Source: Xylanimicrobium pachnodae JCM 13526 = NBRC 107786
GTDB taxonomy: Bacteria > Actinomycetota > Actinomycetes > Actinomycetales > Cellulomonadaceae
Direction: 5' to 3'
DNA length: 64,000 nt
Assembly: GCA_001592145.1 (NCBI GenBank)
Contig: BCWJ01000002.1
Location: forward strand, 124,001-188,000
The notes below the pieces were generated by a model. That model saw nothing but the letters and a program-made list of their open reading frames with translations, made no database searches and was not told where the DNA came from. The position numbers and the translations under genes are program-made. Shown one piece after another: positions 27,202 through 37,647 of this stretch (position 1 is its first letter; each line of letters opens with the position of its first letter).

Positions 27202-27402
27202 TCAGCCGCGAGTCACCAGCCCGACAGCCGCGGCCACCAGCCCCCAGAACACCAGTGCCAGGCCGACGGCGATCGCGATCCCCGAGCCGGGCACCGCCCG
27301 CGAATCGGGTGCGCCTCGCATCATCCACCACGTGAGCAACCCGCCGAGGAGCACCAGTACTCCGCCTGCCACAAACCACACACTTCGAACAGTACGTGCC
27401 AC
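27202..27402 (-). CDS. Small two-span membrane protein
   Basis: A 66-residue protein with two hydrophobic segments (about 8-27, [20 protein letters not shown], and about 43-63) joined by a polar loop [13 protein letters not shown]. It begins GTG 27402, 14 nt after the recX stop, and is read in the same direction, so it may be cotranscribed with recA-recX. No family is recognised. Confidence 0.65.
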   Translation of the reverse strand: MARTVRSVWFVAGGVLVLLGGLLTWWMMRGAPDSRAVPGSGIAIAVGLALVFWGLVAAAVGLVTRG

Positions 27403-27416
27403 GGCGCCCGCCGCCC

Positions 27417-28057
27417 TCAGCCGAGGCAGGCCGCGTCGTCCAGCTCCTCACCATCCGCCGCGAGCGCATCGCGGACGGCGCCGAAGGCGAGCCCCGGCCC
27501 GTAACCCTTGCGAGCCAGCGCGGAGACGGCACGCCGGACGCGAGTGTCACGGTCCAGGCCGCGGGTGCGGGCGATCAGTTTGGCCGCCAGCAGGGTGACG
27601 GTCTCCCGCTCGTCCTCGTCGCCAACAATCTCCAGCGCCTCGACGGCGGTGTCGTCGTCGATGCCACGGCGGCGCAGCTCCGCCGCGATCGCCCGCCGGG
27701 CGAGCCCTCGCTCGGCATGTCTCGTACGGACCACCATCTGTGCGTACTCGGCGTCGTCGACCAGACCGACCTCACCGAACCGGTCGAGCAACGGCGCGAC
27801 CACGTGCTCCGGGTACCCTTTGCGCCCCATCGACGCCTCGAGCTCGCGCCGACTCTTCGGGCCCGCGGCGAGAATGCGCAGCAGCCGCTCACGGGCCAGC
27901 TCTGAAGCCTCCTGGGGGGTGAGCGAGCCCTCGTCGAGGCGTTCACCCACCGTCTTGCGTGGAGCCCGGACGCGCGCCGCCGGTCCCTCGCGGCCATCCG
28001 GCGACCGACCGGAGCGGCCGCGACGCTTCCCCACGCCGCGACCGCCCAGGTCATCCA

Positions 28058-28058
<1 letters not shown>
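27417..28058 (-). CDS. recX: RecX regulatory protein
   Basis: A 213-residue RecX with a basic N-terminal extension (GKRRGRSGRSPDGREG) and three-helix repeats: ARERLLRILAAGPKSRRELE, a middle LLDRFGEVGLVDDAEYAQ-type repeat, and a C-terminal ARKGYGPGLAFGAVRDAL. It modulates RecA filaments. ATG 28058 overlaps the recA stop by one base (TGATG). Longer upstream frames are shadows of recA. Confidence 0.92.
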
Positions 28059-29191
<1,133 letters not shown>

Positions 29192-29352
29192 GTCGTTCAC
29201 CTTCGTGGTCGGGGCGCGGCGTGCGCGCGTTGCGGAGCGTGTCTGCGGACTCATCGGTAGGGACCGTATGCGCAGCCACCGACACGGGTACCTTCTCCGG
29301 CCCTCGGCATGTTGACGAGGTTCCGGAACCCGTGCCTGTGCACAGAGCGTAC

Positions 29353-29368
29353 TCGCACATCTGTTCGA
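29353..29368 (-). promoter_or_regulatory. LexA/SOS box upstream of recA
   Basis: On the recA strand the site reads TCGAACAGATGTGCGA, one mismatch from the Gram-positive consensus TCGAAC-N4-GTTCGA. It lies between the DUF3046 stop and recA, 162 bp before the start, so the recA promoter and a long leader are expected in 29192-29407. Confidence 0.8.
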
Positions 29369-29407
29369 ACGCGACGTCGTCGGCCGCGTGTCGCGCGCCT
29401 GACCCGT

Positions 29408-29644
29408 TCAGCGTGACGGGGGCGGCGCCTGCCGCCCCGGGTCGCTCCCCCAACGCACCGCATCGGGCACGTCGAGCGCATCGCACAGCGCGTGCCAGAC
29501 GTCACGGGGCTGAGCCCCGGCGTCCAGCGCTTCCAACGGGGTGCGCCCGTCGAGTGCGCTCAGCACTTGCTCGCGCACCAGCACGCGGCCGTACCCGGGT
29601 CCGAAGACCTCGTCGACCAGCTGCCAGAACTCCCGCAGACGCAC
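29408..29644 (-). CDS. DUF3046 protein
   Basis: A 78-residue protein reading RLREFWQLVDEVFGPGYGRV with a later GAQPRDVWHALCDALDVP. DUF3046 is a small actinobacterial family that lies upstream of recA, as here; its function is unknown. GTG 29644 gives the conserved N-terminus. It may be cotranscribed with recA, though the SOS box between them allows separate induction. Confidence 0.85.
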   Translation of the reverse strand: MRLREFWQLVDEVFGPGYGRVLVREQVLSALDGRTPLEALDAGAQPRDVWHALCDALDVPDAVRWGSDPGRQAPPPSR

Positions 29645-29735
29645 GCCTACAGCCTGCCATGTCCATCACTTCGCCGTCCCTCGCCCAGCGCCCCACCGGC
29701 TCGAACCCACCCGTCCGAACCTCATCGGAGCGCAC

Positions 29736-29774
29736 TGATCCCCGCAGCCCCCCGGGCGGGGGCTGCGGGGATCA
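29736..29774 (-). terminator. Terminator of the surface-protein gene
   Basis: A perfect 17-bp stem (29736-29752 with 29758-29774) and 5-nt loop CGGGC begin 14 bp past the stop of the leftward surface-protein gene and before DUF3046. Confidence 0.85.
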
Positions 29775-29788
29775 CGGACCTGCGGGCG

Positions 29789-31291
29789 TCAGGCCTCGAC
29801 GGTGTGACGGCCCGAGCGGCGGCGGAGCCGGAGCAGCACCAGGCCCCCGGCAACCAGCACGACGGCGGCCACGATGCCGCCCGAGACGGCTGCACCCGTG
29901 TGGGCCAGGCCGTCCTGGTCGGCCGGCGCGGCGTCACCGCCGGTGTCACCGCTCCCGTCGTCACCGGCGGCAACAGCCACCGGGGACGCCAACGACTCCG
30001 GCGAGTCGGCCGCGAGGATCACGGTGGCGGCAGGCTCGGCAGACTCGACCTGCTCGGGGTTCGCGGTCGGCTCGGCGGTCGCTGTCGGTTCGGCGGTCGC
30101 TGTCGGCTCGGTGGTCTCGGTCACCTCGGGAGACGGCGACGTCGAGGGCTCGTCGGCGGCGAAGGGCTCCGGAGAGGGCGCCGCGTCATCGCCCTCGGCG
30201 GTCGACGGGGAGGATGACGGGGAGGGGGTGGACGAGCGCCCGGGGGCAGGGGTGTCGTCGCACTCGCTGCTCCACGGGTAGTTGTGGTGCTCGATGCCGG
30301 CGCCACCGCGGTACGCGACGTCACCGGCGGCCAGGATCCGGCCGTTGGTGCTGGTGGCCACCGACAGCGTGCTGTTGTCGCGCGGCACGACGACGGTTCC
30401 GGGGAACTGGTCGTTCGTCCCGAGCCGGACGGTGGTCGCGTCCGGGAACACCCATCGGATGTCGCGGGAGAGGTACTCGGTCTTCTGGTAGACCCGCGTG
30501 CCGCCGACCTCGACGTGCCGAAGGCCTTCGATCGCGACCGAGGTGCCACGCACGGCGATCGTGACGGCACCGCGCGAGGTGATGTCCAGCCGGGAGAGGC
30601 GCGCGGCGTCCGCCGCACTGATCTCGTGCACACCCGGAGCGATCGTGAGCACGCCGCCCACCACCCGGGCGGGGGTGGCGCCCACGGCGTCGTCCGCTGC
30701 CTGTGTGATGAGCCGGCCCAGGTCCGCGTAGCCCTTCAGCGCGTCAGCACCCAGGTTCTTGCGCACCGACCCGGCGCTACCGCGATATGACTTCGTGCTC
30801 ACGTTCCCGGTGACGTGCCCGCCGACCCGCACGTTGCCACCACCGCCCGCCGCGTTGAACCCGACCTGCACCGTGGGGCCGGTCGTGAGGTTCCCGCCGA
30901 CGACCAGGTGGTCCGTACGGCCCCGGGGTGCGATCGCCGAGCCGCCACCGCCCGCGGTGCCGACGTTCAGCGTGCCCGAGCCGGTGAAGTCGGCATCCCC
31001 TGCGACGACGACGCGACCCTCGATCTCCGTCGCGGAGTCGACGGTCAGGTCACCGCCCACATACACCGCGACGCCCGGGTCGACGACCTGCGCCTGGTCG
31101 TACGTGTTGACCGAGCGGTCCACCTGCTTGGTCGTGCACCAGCAGTCCGACGCTCCTGATCGGCCCGACGTCGCCGAGGCGCTCGTGGCCGCCACGAGCG
31201 AGACGGACGCCATCAGCATCGCGCCGGCGCCGATCGCAAGGACCCTGGACACCACCTTGGGCCCGCCGATGCGTGTAGTGACAGTATGCAA
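29789..31291 (-). CDS. Secreted choice-of-anchor A protein with LAxTG-type sorting signal
   Basis: A 500-residue wall protein. The signal peptide covers about 1-40 (basic start, hydrophobic AIGAGAMLMASVSL, cleavage near SASA). The choice-of-anchor-A beta domain (about 55-340) has repeats such as VAVYVGGDLTVDSATEIEGR. A linker rich in Pro/Ser/Thr/Glu (about 345-415, with EPTATAEPTATAEPTA) is followed by LAHTG at 462-466, a membrane span and RRRSGR tail. LAxTG signals are used by class E sortases in high-GC Gram-positives. The start is TTG 31291, preceded by GAGAAGG. No sortase gene is in the window. Function of the surface domain is unknown. Confidence 0.85.
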   Translation of the reverse strand: MHTVTTRIGGPKVVSRVLAIGAGAMLMASVSLVAATSASATSGRSGASDCWCTTKQVDRSVNTYDQAQVVDPGVAVYVGGDLTVDSATEIEGRVVVAGDADFTGSGTLNVGTAGGGGSAIAPRGRTDHLVVGGNLTTGPTVQVGFNAAGGGGNVRVGGHVTGNVSTKSYRGSAGSVRKNLGADALKGYADLGRLITQAADDAVGATPARVVGGVLTIAPGVHEISAADAARLSRLDITSRGAVTIAVRGTSVAIEGLRHVEVGGTRVYQKTEYLSRDIRWVFPDATTVRLGTNDQFPGTVVVPRDNSTLSVATSTNGRILAAGDVAYRGGAGIEHHNYPWSSECDDTPAPGRSSTPSPSSSPSTAEGDDAAPSPEPFAADEPSTSPSPEVTETTEPTATAEPTATAEPTANPEQVESAEPAATVILAADSPESLASPVAVAAGDDGSGDTGGDAAPADQDGLAHTGAAVSGGIVAAVVLVAGGLVLLRLRRRSGRHTVEA

Positions 31292-31488
31292 TTCTTCTCA
31301 ACCTTCTCCGGGCAGCAGTGACCGGACGCGCACAGGGCGCCATCCGAGTGGAGACTCGCCCGCACATGGGGTAAATGGGGCGGGTCGCGCACACCATAGC
31401 GGCACGCACGCAGCCCCGATGCCCCCGTCCAGGAACTTTCACCCGCCGTTCGGCTGGACGCGAGCCGATGTCGGTGCCTCAGGGCAAG
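31292..31488. promoter_or_regulatory. Divergent promoter region of the surface-protein gene and lhr
   Basis: A 197-bp gap between divergent starts; it must carry both promoters. The patch around 31372-31400 is the AT-richest part. No operator palindrome was found. Confidence 0.35.
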
Positions 31489-34400
31489 ATGGGCGGGGTG
31501 ACCAGCCCTTTCGACCTCCTCGGTGCCGCCACCCGCGAGTGGTTCGAGGGCGCCTTCAGGAGCCCGACGGCGGCGCAGCACGGGGCCTGGGAGGCCATCG
31601 GTGAGGGCAAGCACGCGCTCGTGGTCGCGCCCACCGGTTCGGGCAAGACGCTCGCCGCGTTCCTCTGGGCGATCGACCGGCTCCATCACGAACCCGTTCC
31701 GGAGCGTTCCCGACGCTGCCGGGTCGTGTACGTGTCCCCGCTCAAGGCGCTGGCCGCGGACGTACAGCGCAACCTGCGCTCCCCGCTGACGGGCATCCGG
31801 CAGGCCGCGGCGCGCGGTGGGACCTCGACTCCCGAGATCACGGTCGGCATGCGCACCGGTGACACCCCCGCGACCGAGCGTCGCGCCTTCGCGACGCGCC
31901 CGCCGGACATCCTGGTCACCACCCCGGAGTCACTGTTCCTGGTGCTCACCTCGCAGGCACGCGCGGGGCTGCTCGGTACCCAGACCGTGATCGTCGACGA
32001 GATCCACGCCGTCGCCGGCACCAAGCGGGGCGCGCACCTGGCGGTGAGCCTGGAACGTCTCGACGCCCTGCTCGTGGCTGCGGGCGGGCGTCCCGTCCAG
32101 CGCGTCGGGCTCTCGGCGACAGTACGTCCCGTCGAGGCGGTCGCACAGTTCCTGGGTGGTCACCGAGCGTCCGACGACGGAGGCCGCGACGTGGTGGTCG
32201 TCCAGCCGGCGTCGGCCAAGCAGTGGGCCATCGACGTCGTCGTCCCCGTGCCCGACCTGGCCGACCTCGACGCCGTCGGAACGACCGCGACCCCGACAGC
32301 GACCCCGACAGCGACGAGTGCCGACCACGGAGCCACCCCCGCGGACGACGCCGTACGCCGCGCGTCGGTGTGGCCGCACGTCGAGGAGCGCGTGGTCGAC
32401 CTGGTTGCGGCACACCGCAGCACGCTCGTGTTCACGAACTCACGGCGCGGCGCGGAGCGGCTGACCAGCCGGATGAACGAGCTGTGGGCCCAGCGACACG
32501 GCGGCGCAGCCCCCGACCCGGGCGGTACCTGGCCCGCGCAGGCACCGGGGCAGTCGGGCACCGCCGCGGCGCGACCGCCCGAGGGCGAGGTCCTCGCGCG
32601 CGCCCATCACGGGTCGATGAGCCGCACCGAGCGCACCCGCACCGAGTCGGAGCTCAAGGAGGGACGCCTGCCCGCCGTCGTCGCCACGAGCTCGCTCGAG
32701 CTGGGGATCGACATGGGCGCCGTCGACCTGGTGGTGCAGGTCGGGGCACCACCCTCGGTGGCCAGCGGGCTCCAGCGCATCGGGCGTGCCGGGCACCAGG
32801 TGGGGGCGGTGTCGCACGGGGTCGTCTTCCCGACGCACCGCGGCGATCTGGTGCCGGCGACGGTGGTGGCACAGCGTATGCGCACCGGTGAGATCGAACC
32901 GCTGCACGTCCCCACGAACCCGCTCGACGTGCTGGCGCAGCAGGTGGTCGCCGCGCTGGCGACCGACGACTGGGACGCGGGAGACCTGCTCGCGCTGGTC
33001 CGCCGCGCGCACCCGTACGCCCACCTGGGCGACGCGACCTGGCATGCCGTGCTCGACATGCTCGCGGGACGCTACCCCAGCGAGGACTTCGCCGAGCTGC
33101 GCGCGCGCATCGTGTGGGACCGGGCCACCGACCTGCTCAGCGCCCGCCCGGGCGCGTTGCGGCTCGCGGCCACGAGCGGGGGCACGATCCCCGACCGCGG
33201 CCTGTACGGCGTGTTCATCGCGGGCGCCGAGGGCTCCGAGCAGCGCGGCGGCAAACGGGTCGGCGAGCTGGACGAGGAGATGGTCTACGAGTCGCGCGTG
33301 GGCGACACGTTCACCCTCGGGTCCTCGACCTGGCGGATCGAGGACATCACCCCGGACCGCGTGCTCGTCACGCCCGCGCCGGGCCTGCCCGGGCGCCTGC
33401 CCTTCTGGAAGGGTGACTCGCAGGGCCGCCCGGCCGAGCTCGGCCGGGCCATGGGTGCGTTCGTCCGCACCGCGGGAGCACTCCTCGCGGACGACGCCGC
33501 GGCGGGCCGCGAGCGCCTGCGCGCCGAGGGGCTGGACGCGTGGGCGGCCGACAACCTGGCCTCGTACCTGGTGGAGCAGCGCACCGCGACGGGCCGCGTG
33601 CCGGACGACCGGACCGTCGTCGTCGAGCGGTTCCGCGACGAGCTGGGCGACTGGCGAGTGGTGGTCCACTCCCCGTTCGGGGCGCGGGTGCACGCCCCGT
33701 GGGCGCTCATCCTGGGCGGGCGCCTGCGGGAGCGGTACGGCATCGACGTCGCGGTGATGCACGCGGACGACGGGATCGTGCTGCGCCTGCCCGACACCGG
33801 CGCGGGCTGGGACGACCTGGGGACGGCTCCGGCGCGGGCGGATGGCGGCCTGGATGCGGGTGAGGCGCCGCAGGTCACCGCGGAGGACCTGCTGGTCGAC
33901 CCCGAGGACGTGGTGGGGCTGGTGCGGGACGAGCTCGGTTCGTCGGTGCTGTTCGCGGCGCGGTTCCGGGAGGCGGCGGCCCGTGCGCTGCTGCTCCCCC
34001 GGCGTCGCCCGGACCGGCGTCAGCCGCTGTGGCAGCAGCGGCAGCGCGCGGCCGCCCTGCTCGGCGTGGCGGCGCAGTTCCCGGACTTCCCGATGACGCT
34101 CGAGGCGGCGCGCGAGTGCCTCCAGGACGACTTCGACGTCGCGGCTCTCGCCGCGCTCATGGGTGACGTCGGTGCGGGGCGCGTGCAGATCGTCGAGGTG
34201 ACGACGCCCAGCCCGTCACCGTTCGCGCAGTCTCTGCTGTTCGGGTACACCGCGCAGTTCCTGTACGACGGCGACGCGCCGCTCGCGGAACGGCGTGCGG
34301 CGGCGCTGTCGCTCGATCCGGAGCTGCTGGCGGAGCTGCTGGGCGACCAGGGGGCGACGGCGATCGCCGACCTCCTGGACCCGGACACGGTCGAGCGCAC

Positions 34401-36393
34401 GGAGGCCGAGCTCCAGGCGCTGGCGCCGGGCCGGCAGGCCAGGGACGCGGAGGGGCTGTGGGACGTGCTGCGCCGCACCGGCCCGCACCCCGTGGCGGCG
34501 CTCGAGGCGCGCACGCGTGCGGAGGTGCGCGACCGGACGGCCGCGTGGCTGGACGAGCTGAACCAGGCCCGGCGGGTGATCCGGGTCCGGCTCGCCGGTG
34601 CCGATCAGTGGGCGGTGGTCGAGGACGCGGGGCGGCTTCGTGACGCGCTGGGGGCGGCGCTGCCCACCGGGGTGCCGGAGGCGTTCACGGAGCCGGTGGC
34701 CGACCCGTTGGGCGACCTGGTGCGACGGCACGTGCGGACCCACGGACCCGTGGGTGCCGCCGGGGTCGCGGCACGGTTCGGGTTGGGCATCGCCGTCGTG
34801 CAGCACACGCTCGCACGGCTCGAGGCTGCGGGCCTCGTGGTGCGGGGTGCGTTGCGACCGTCTGCGCTGGGCGGTACGGGCGACGAGTGGTGCGATCCCG
34901 AGGTGCTGCGCCTGCTGCGGCGCCGCTCCCTTGCCGCGCTGCGCGCCGAGGTCGAGCCCGTCGAGCCGCAGGCGCTCGGGGTGTTCCTGCCGCGCTGGCA
35001 GCACGTGGGCACGGCAGCGGGCACGGCGGCGGGCCTGCGGGGCGCGGACGGGGTGCTGCGGGCGGTGGAGCAGCTCGCGGGGGCGGCGGTCCCGGCGAGC
35101 GCTCTGGAGACACTGGTGCTGCCCGCGCGGGTGCGCGACTACTCGCCCGCGCTGCTCGACGAGCTGACGACGTCGGGCGAGGTGCTGTGGTGCGGTCACG
35201 CCCGCCTGCCGGGCTCGGGCGGCGGGGACGGCATGGTCTCCCTGCACCTGGCCGACGGCGCGGCCCTGACCTTGCGCGGACCCGACCCCGTCGAGGGCCC
35301 GCTCGACACGCCGCTGCACCGGGCCGTGCTCGACCTGCTGGACGGCTCCGGCGGGTTCTTCCTGACCCGCCTGGCCGAGCGGGCGGGGGCGCCGGTGGCG
35401 GACACCCTCACCGTGCTGTGGGACCTCGTGTGGGCGGGCCGGGTCACCAACGACGGGCTCGGGCCGCTGCGCGAGTCGGTGGGTGCGGGCTCCGGGGGTG
35501 CTCACCGGGCGCCGCGAGCCCCGGCGCGCGCACGGCCCGTGCGGGGAGCACGGTTCAGCGGACTGGCCCGGGTGGCGCCGACGGGGTCTCCCGCGGCCGT
35601 GACGGTCCGCACGGGCGGTGGCCGGTGGTCTGCCCTGCCCGCGGTCGAGCCGGACCCCACGGTGCGCGCCCACGCGCTCACCCAGGTGCTCCTGGAACGG
35701 CACGGCGTGCTCACCCGGGCGGTGGCCCCGTCCGAGGGGGCCACGGCAGCGTTCCGTGATGTGTACCGGGTGCTGCGCGGCCTCGAGGAGCGCGGCGCAG
35801 TACGCCGCGGCTACTTCGTCGAGGGGCTGGGAGGGTCCCAGTTCGCACTGCCCGGTGCGGTCGACGTGCTGCGTTCCGACGCCGCCGACCGCGCCCGCAG
35901 CCACGACGCCGATGACGCCGACGTGTCACGCGTCGCGAGCACCCGCCCGTCCGGTGCCGTGCTGCTCGCCGCCACCGACCCGGCCAACCCGTACGGCGCC
36001 GCGCTGCCGTGGCCTCGCCAGGGCGGGAACCGCACCGGGCCCACGACGCCGGCGCACGACCGGTCCGACGCGCCATCCCCGCACCGACCGGGACGCAAGG
36101 CGGGCGCCGTGGTCGTGCTGGCCGACGGTGACCTGGTGCTGTACGTCGAGCGGGGTGGACGGACCGTCCTGTCGTTCACCGCGGCCCACCCCGGGGACGT
36201 CCGGCGGCTCGCCACCGCGGCACACGAGCTCGCCACGGCGACGCGGGCCGGAGTGCTCGGGCGGGTTCTGGTGCAGCGGGTCGACGGCGTGCCCGCGCTG
36301 ACCGCGGCCCGGGACCGCACGCCGCCGGCCGCGGCTCTGCTGGACGCGGGCTTCGCGGTCACGCCGCGTGGCCTGCGCGTCGCGGGCGGCTGA
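31489..36393 (+). CDS. lhr: Large helicase-related protein Lhr
   Basis: About 1634 residues, full-length for actinobacterial Lhr. The SF2 core has Walker A APTGSGKT (about 46-53), VDEIHAVAGTKRG (about 168) and LSATVRP. Motif IV-VI features are HHGSMSRTERTRTE, SSLELGIDMGAVD and QRIGRAGHQVG. The remaining two thirds hold the Lhr winged-helix and core domains and the large C-terminal region, which ends FTAAHPGDVRRLATAAHEL. It is a 3'-5' DNA/RNA-DNA helicase implicated in repair. Start choice is uncertain: ATG 31489 (CAGGG just upstream), GTG 31498 and ATG 31468 are all in frame. Confidence 0.93.
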   Translation: MGGVTSPFDLLGAATREWFEGAFRSPTAAQHGAWEAIGEGKHALVVAPTGSGKTLAAFLWAIDRLHHEPVPERSRRCRVVYVSPLKALAADVQRNLRSPLTGIRQAAARGGTSTPEITVGMRTGDTPATERRAFATRPPDILVTTPESLFLVLTSQARAGLLGTQTVIVDEIHAVAGTKRGAHLAVSLERLDALLVAAGGRPVQRVGLSATVRPVEAVAQFLGGHRASDDGGRDVVVVQPASAKQWAIDVVVPVPDLADLDAVGTTATPTATPTATSADHGATPADDAVRRASVWPHVEERVVDLVAAHRSTLVFTNSRRGAERLTSRMNELWAQRHGGAAPDPGGTWPAQAPGQSGTAAARPPEGEVLARAHHGSMSRTERTRTESELKEGRLPAVVATSSLELGIDMGAVDLVVQVGAPPSVASGLQRIGRAGHQVGAVSHGVVFPTHRGDLVPATVVAQRMRTGEIEPLHVPTNPLDVLAQQVVAALATDDWDAGDLLALVRRAHPYAHLGDATWHAVLDMLAGRYPSEDFAELRARIVWDRATDLLSARPGALRLAATSGGTIPDRGLYGVFIAGAEGSEQRGGKRVGELDEEMVYESRVGDTFTLGSSTWRIEDITPDRVLVTPAPGLPGRLPFWKGDSQGRPAELGRAMGAFVRTAGALLADDAAAGRERLRAEGLDAWAADNLASYLVEQRTATGRVPDDRTVVVERFRDELGDWRVVVHSPFGARVHAPWALILGGRLRERYGIDVAVMHADDGIVLRLPDTGAGWDDLGTAPARADGGLDAGEAPQVTAEDLLVDPEDVVGLVRDELGSSVLFAARFREAAARALLLPRRRPDRRQPLWQQRQRAAALLGVAAQFPDFPMTLEAARECLQDDFDVAALAALMGDVGAGRVQIVEVTTPSPSPFAQSLLFGYTAQFLYDGDAPLAERRAAALSLDPELLAELLGDQGATAIADLLDPDTVERTEAELQALAPGRQARDAEGLWDVLRRTGPHPVAALEARTRAEVRDRTAAWLDELNQARRVIRVRLAGADQWAVVEDAGRLRDALGAALPTGVPEAFTEPVADPLGDLVRRHVRTHGPVGAAGVAARFGLGIAVVQHTLARLEAAGLVVRGALRPSALGGTGDEWCDPEVLRLLRRRSLAALRAEVEPVEPQALGVFLPRWQHVGTAAGTAAGLRGADGVLRAVEQLAGAAVPASALETLVLPARVRDYSPALLDELTTSGEVLWCGHARLPGSGGGDGMVSLHLADGAALTLRGPDPVEGPLDTPLHRAVLDLLDGSGGFFLTRLAERAGAPVADTLTVLWDLVWAGRVTNDGLGPLRESVGAGSGGAHRAPRAPARARPVRGARFSGLARVAPTGSPAAVTVRTGGGRWSALPAVEPDPTVRAHALTQVLLERHGVLTRAVAPSEGATAAFRDVYRVLRGLEERGAVRRGYFVEGLGGSQFALPGAVDVLRSDAADRARSHDADDADVSRVASTRPSGAVLLAATDPANPYGAALPWPRQGGNRTGPTTPAHDRSDAPSPHRPGRKAGAVVVLADGDLVLYVERGGRTVLSFTAAHPGDVRRLATAAHELATATRAGVLGRVLVQRVDGVPALTAARDRTPPAAALLDAGFAVTPRGLRVAGG

Positions 36394-36466
36394 GCCCCAC
36401 GGCCCATGGCCCGTGGCGGGGTCGGCCGCCTCGCTCTCCGGCAGGCGGGTCTCCGGGCGCGCGAAA

Positions 36467-36500
36467 GACGGGCACCCCACCCGGCGGTGGGGTGCCCGTC
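36467..36500. terminator. Bidirectional terminator between lhr and clgR
   Basis: A perfect 15-bp stem (GACGGGCACCCCACC 36467-36481 with 36486-36500) and 4-nt loop lie between the convergent lhr and clgR genes. Confidence 0.85.
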
Positions 36501-36523
36501 CATGACGTGCTGGATGCTGCCGG

Positions 36524-36847
36524 TCAGCCGACGGGGGCGAGCTCCGCGCGCTCGACGCCGCGCCACTGGCTGCCTGCGAAGTCGGCAGGGATCGTGTCGG
36601 GGATCGTGAAACCCTCGGCGACGGCGATGCGGTCGGAGACCTCACGCAGCACCAGGAACATCGGAAGGTGCAGTGCCTCGCAGATCGAGGCGAGCAGCTC
36701 CGACGACGCTTCCTTCTGGCCGCGCTCGACCTCGCTCAGGTAGCCCAGAGAGACTCGCGCCGCCGATGACACCTCGCGAAGGGTGCGTCCCTGATTCTGC
36801 CGCGCGTCGCGCAGCACGTCTCCGATCTCACGTCGAAGTACGACCAT
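36524..36847 (-). CDS. clgR: ClgR-like XRE-family regulator
   Basis: A 107-residue XRE regulator with N-terminal [23 protein letters not shown], then [20 protein letters not shown] and [16 protein letters not shown]. This is the highly conserved ClgR sequence; ClgR activates clp protease genes and stress repair genes in actinobacteria, and is itself degraded by Clp. Its position beside cinA and pgsA is typical. ATG 36847 begins the conserved MVVLRREI; a longer frame covers the leader. A TACGGT -10-like element lies at 36899-36904 upstream. Confidence 0.93.
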   Translation of the reverse strand: MVVLRREIGDVLRDARQNQGRTLREVSSAARVSLGYLSEVERGQKEASSELLASICEALHLPMFLVLREVSDRIAVAEGFTIPDTIPADFAGSQWRGVERAELAPVG

Positions 36848-37111
36848 CTCACGCCCCCTCTCATTGCCCGTCCGGCCGATCTGGCCCGGAGTCGACCTAC
36901 CGTACCCTGTGCGCCCGGCTTCCGGCCGGGTCTGACGCAGTTGCGGCCGTCCCGACGGCCTGGTGGTGATCACGACGGTCCCAACGCCGCACGCCAGGGG
37001 GTTGTTCCCCACACCACCGGGCCGTGATGTCCGTCACAGGCGCCGATACCTACGAACCTCCCACGCTCAGCGGACGTGCGCCACCGCCAGGCGTGAATCG
37101 TGACCTCAGAA
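36848..37111 (-). promoter_or_regulatory. clgR promoter region
   Basis: A 264-bp gap between the cinA-like gene and clgR. A TACGGT hexamer on the clgR strand (36899-36904) may be its -10 element, giving a leader of about 45 nt. An inverted repeat CCGGC-TT-CCGGCCGG lies just beyond it. Nothing else was recognised. Confidence 0.35.
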
Positions 37112-37615
37112 TCACCCACGGGCGATCTCGTGAGCCGCGAGCGCAAGCACACTGCTGACCGCCTGGGCGCGAACCGCCGACCGGTCCCCGGACAGGTCGA
37201 GGCGCCGGACCGCCGCGACGGCAGGGGTCACGACGGCGACGAACACCAGCCCGGGCGGGCACCCGTCCTGCGGGTCGGGCCCGGCCACGCCGGTGGTCGC
37301 CAGCCCGACGTCGGCGCCGGTGGCGTGACGCACTCCCGCCGCCATGGCCGTCGCGACGTCGGCGTCCACGGCACCACGCCGCGCGAGCAGCCCCGCGTCG
37401 ACCGCGAGCAGGGACGTCTTGAGGTCGGTGGCGTAGGCGACGACCGCGCCACGGAACACCGTCGACGCACCGGGCACGGCCACGAGCGTCGCCGCGACCA
37501 GCCCACCCGTCAGCGACTCGGCCACGCCGATGGTCCAGCCGCGCTCGGCGGCCGCGCCCAGGATGCCCTCCGGGGTCACGGCGCGGCCGGGAAGCGGCGG
37601 CGTGGGGTCGGACAT
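37112..37615 (-). CDS. pncC: CinA C-terminal-domain protein (nicotinamide-nucleotide amidase)
   Basis: A 167-residue stand-alone CinA C-terminal domain, with GVAESLTGGLVAATL (about 30-44) carrying the catalytic Ser/Thr cluster and LATTGVAGPDPQDGCPPGLV in the second half. It hydrolyses NMN to nicotinate mononucleotide and ammonia in NAD recycling. ATG 37615 is preferred because GGGAGG lies about 7 nt upstream. An alternative GTG 37651 would overlap the pgsA stop in GTGA. It lies between pgsA and clgR, the standard actinobacterial order. Confidence 0.9.
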   Translation of the reverse strand: MSDPTPPLPGRAVTPEGILGAAAERGWTIGVAESLTGGLVAATLVAVPGASTVFRGAVVAYATDLKTSLLAVDAGLLARRGAVDADVATAMAAGVRHATGADVGLATTGVAGPDPQDGCPPGLVFVAVVTPAVAAVRRLDLSGDRSAVRAQAVSSVLALAAHEIARG

Positions 37616-37647
37616 CGCGGCCCTCCCGTCGTCGCGAGACACCACGG

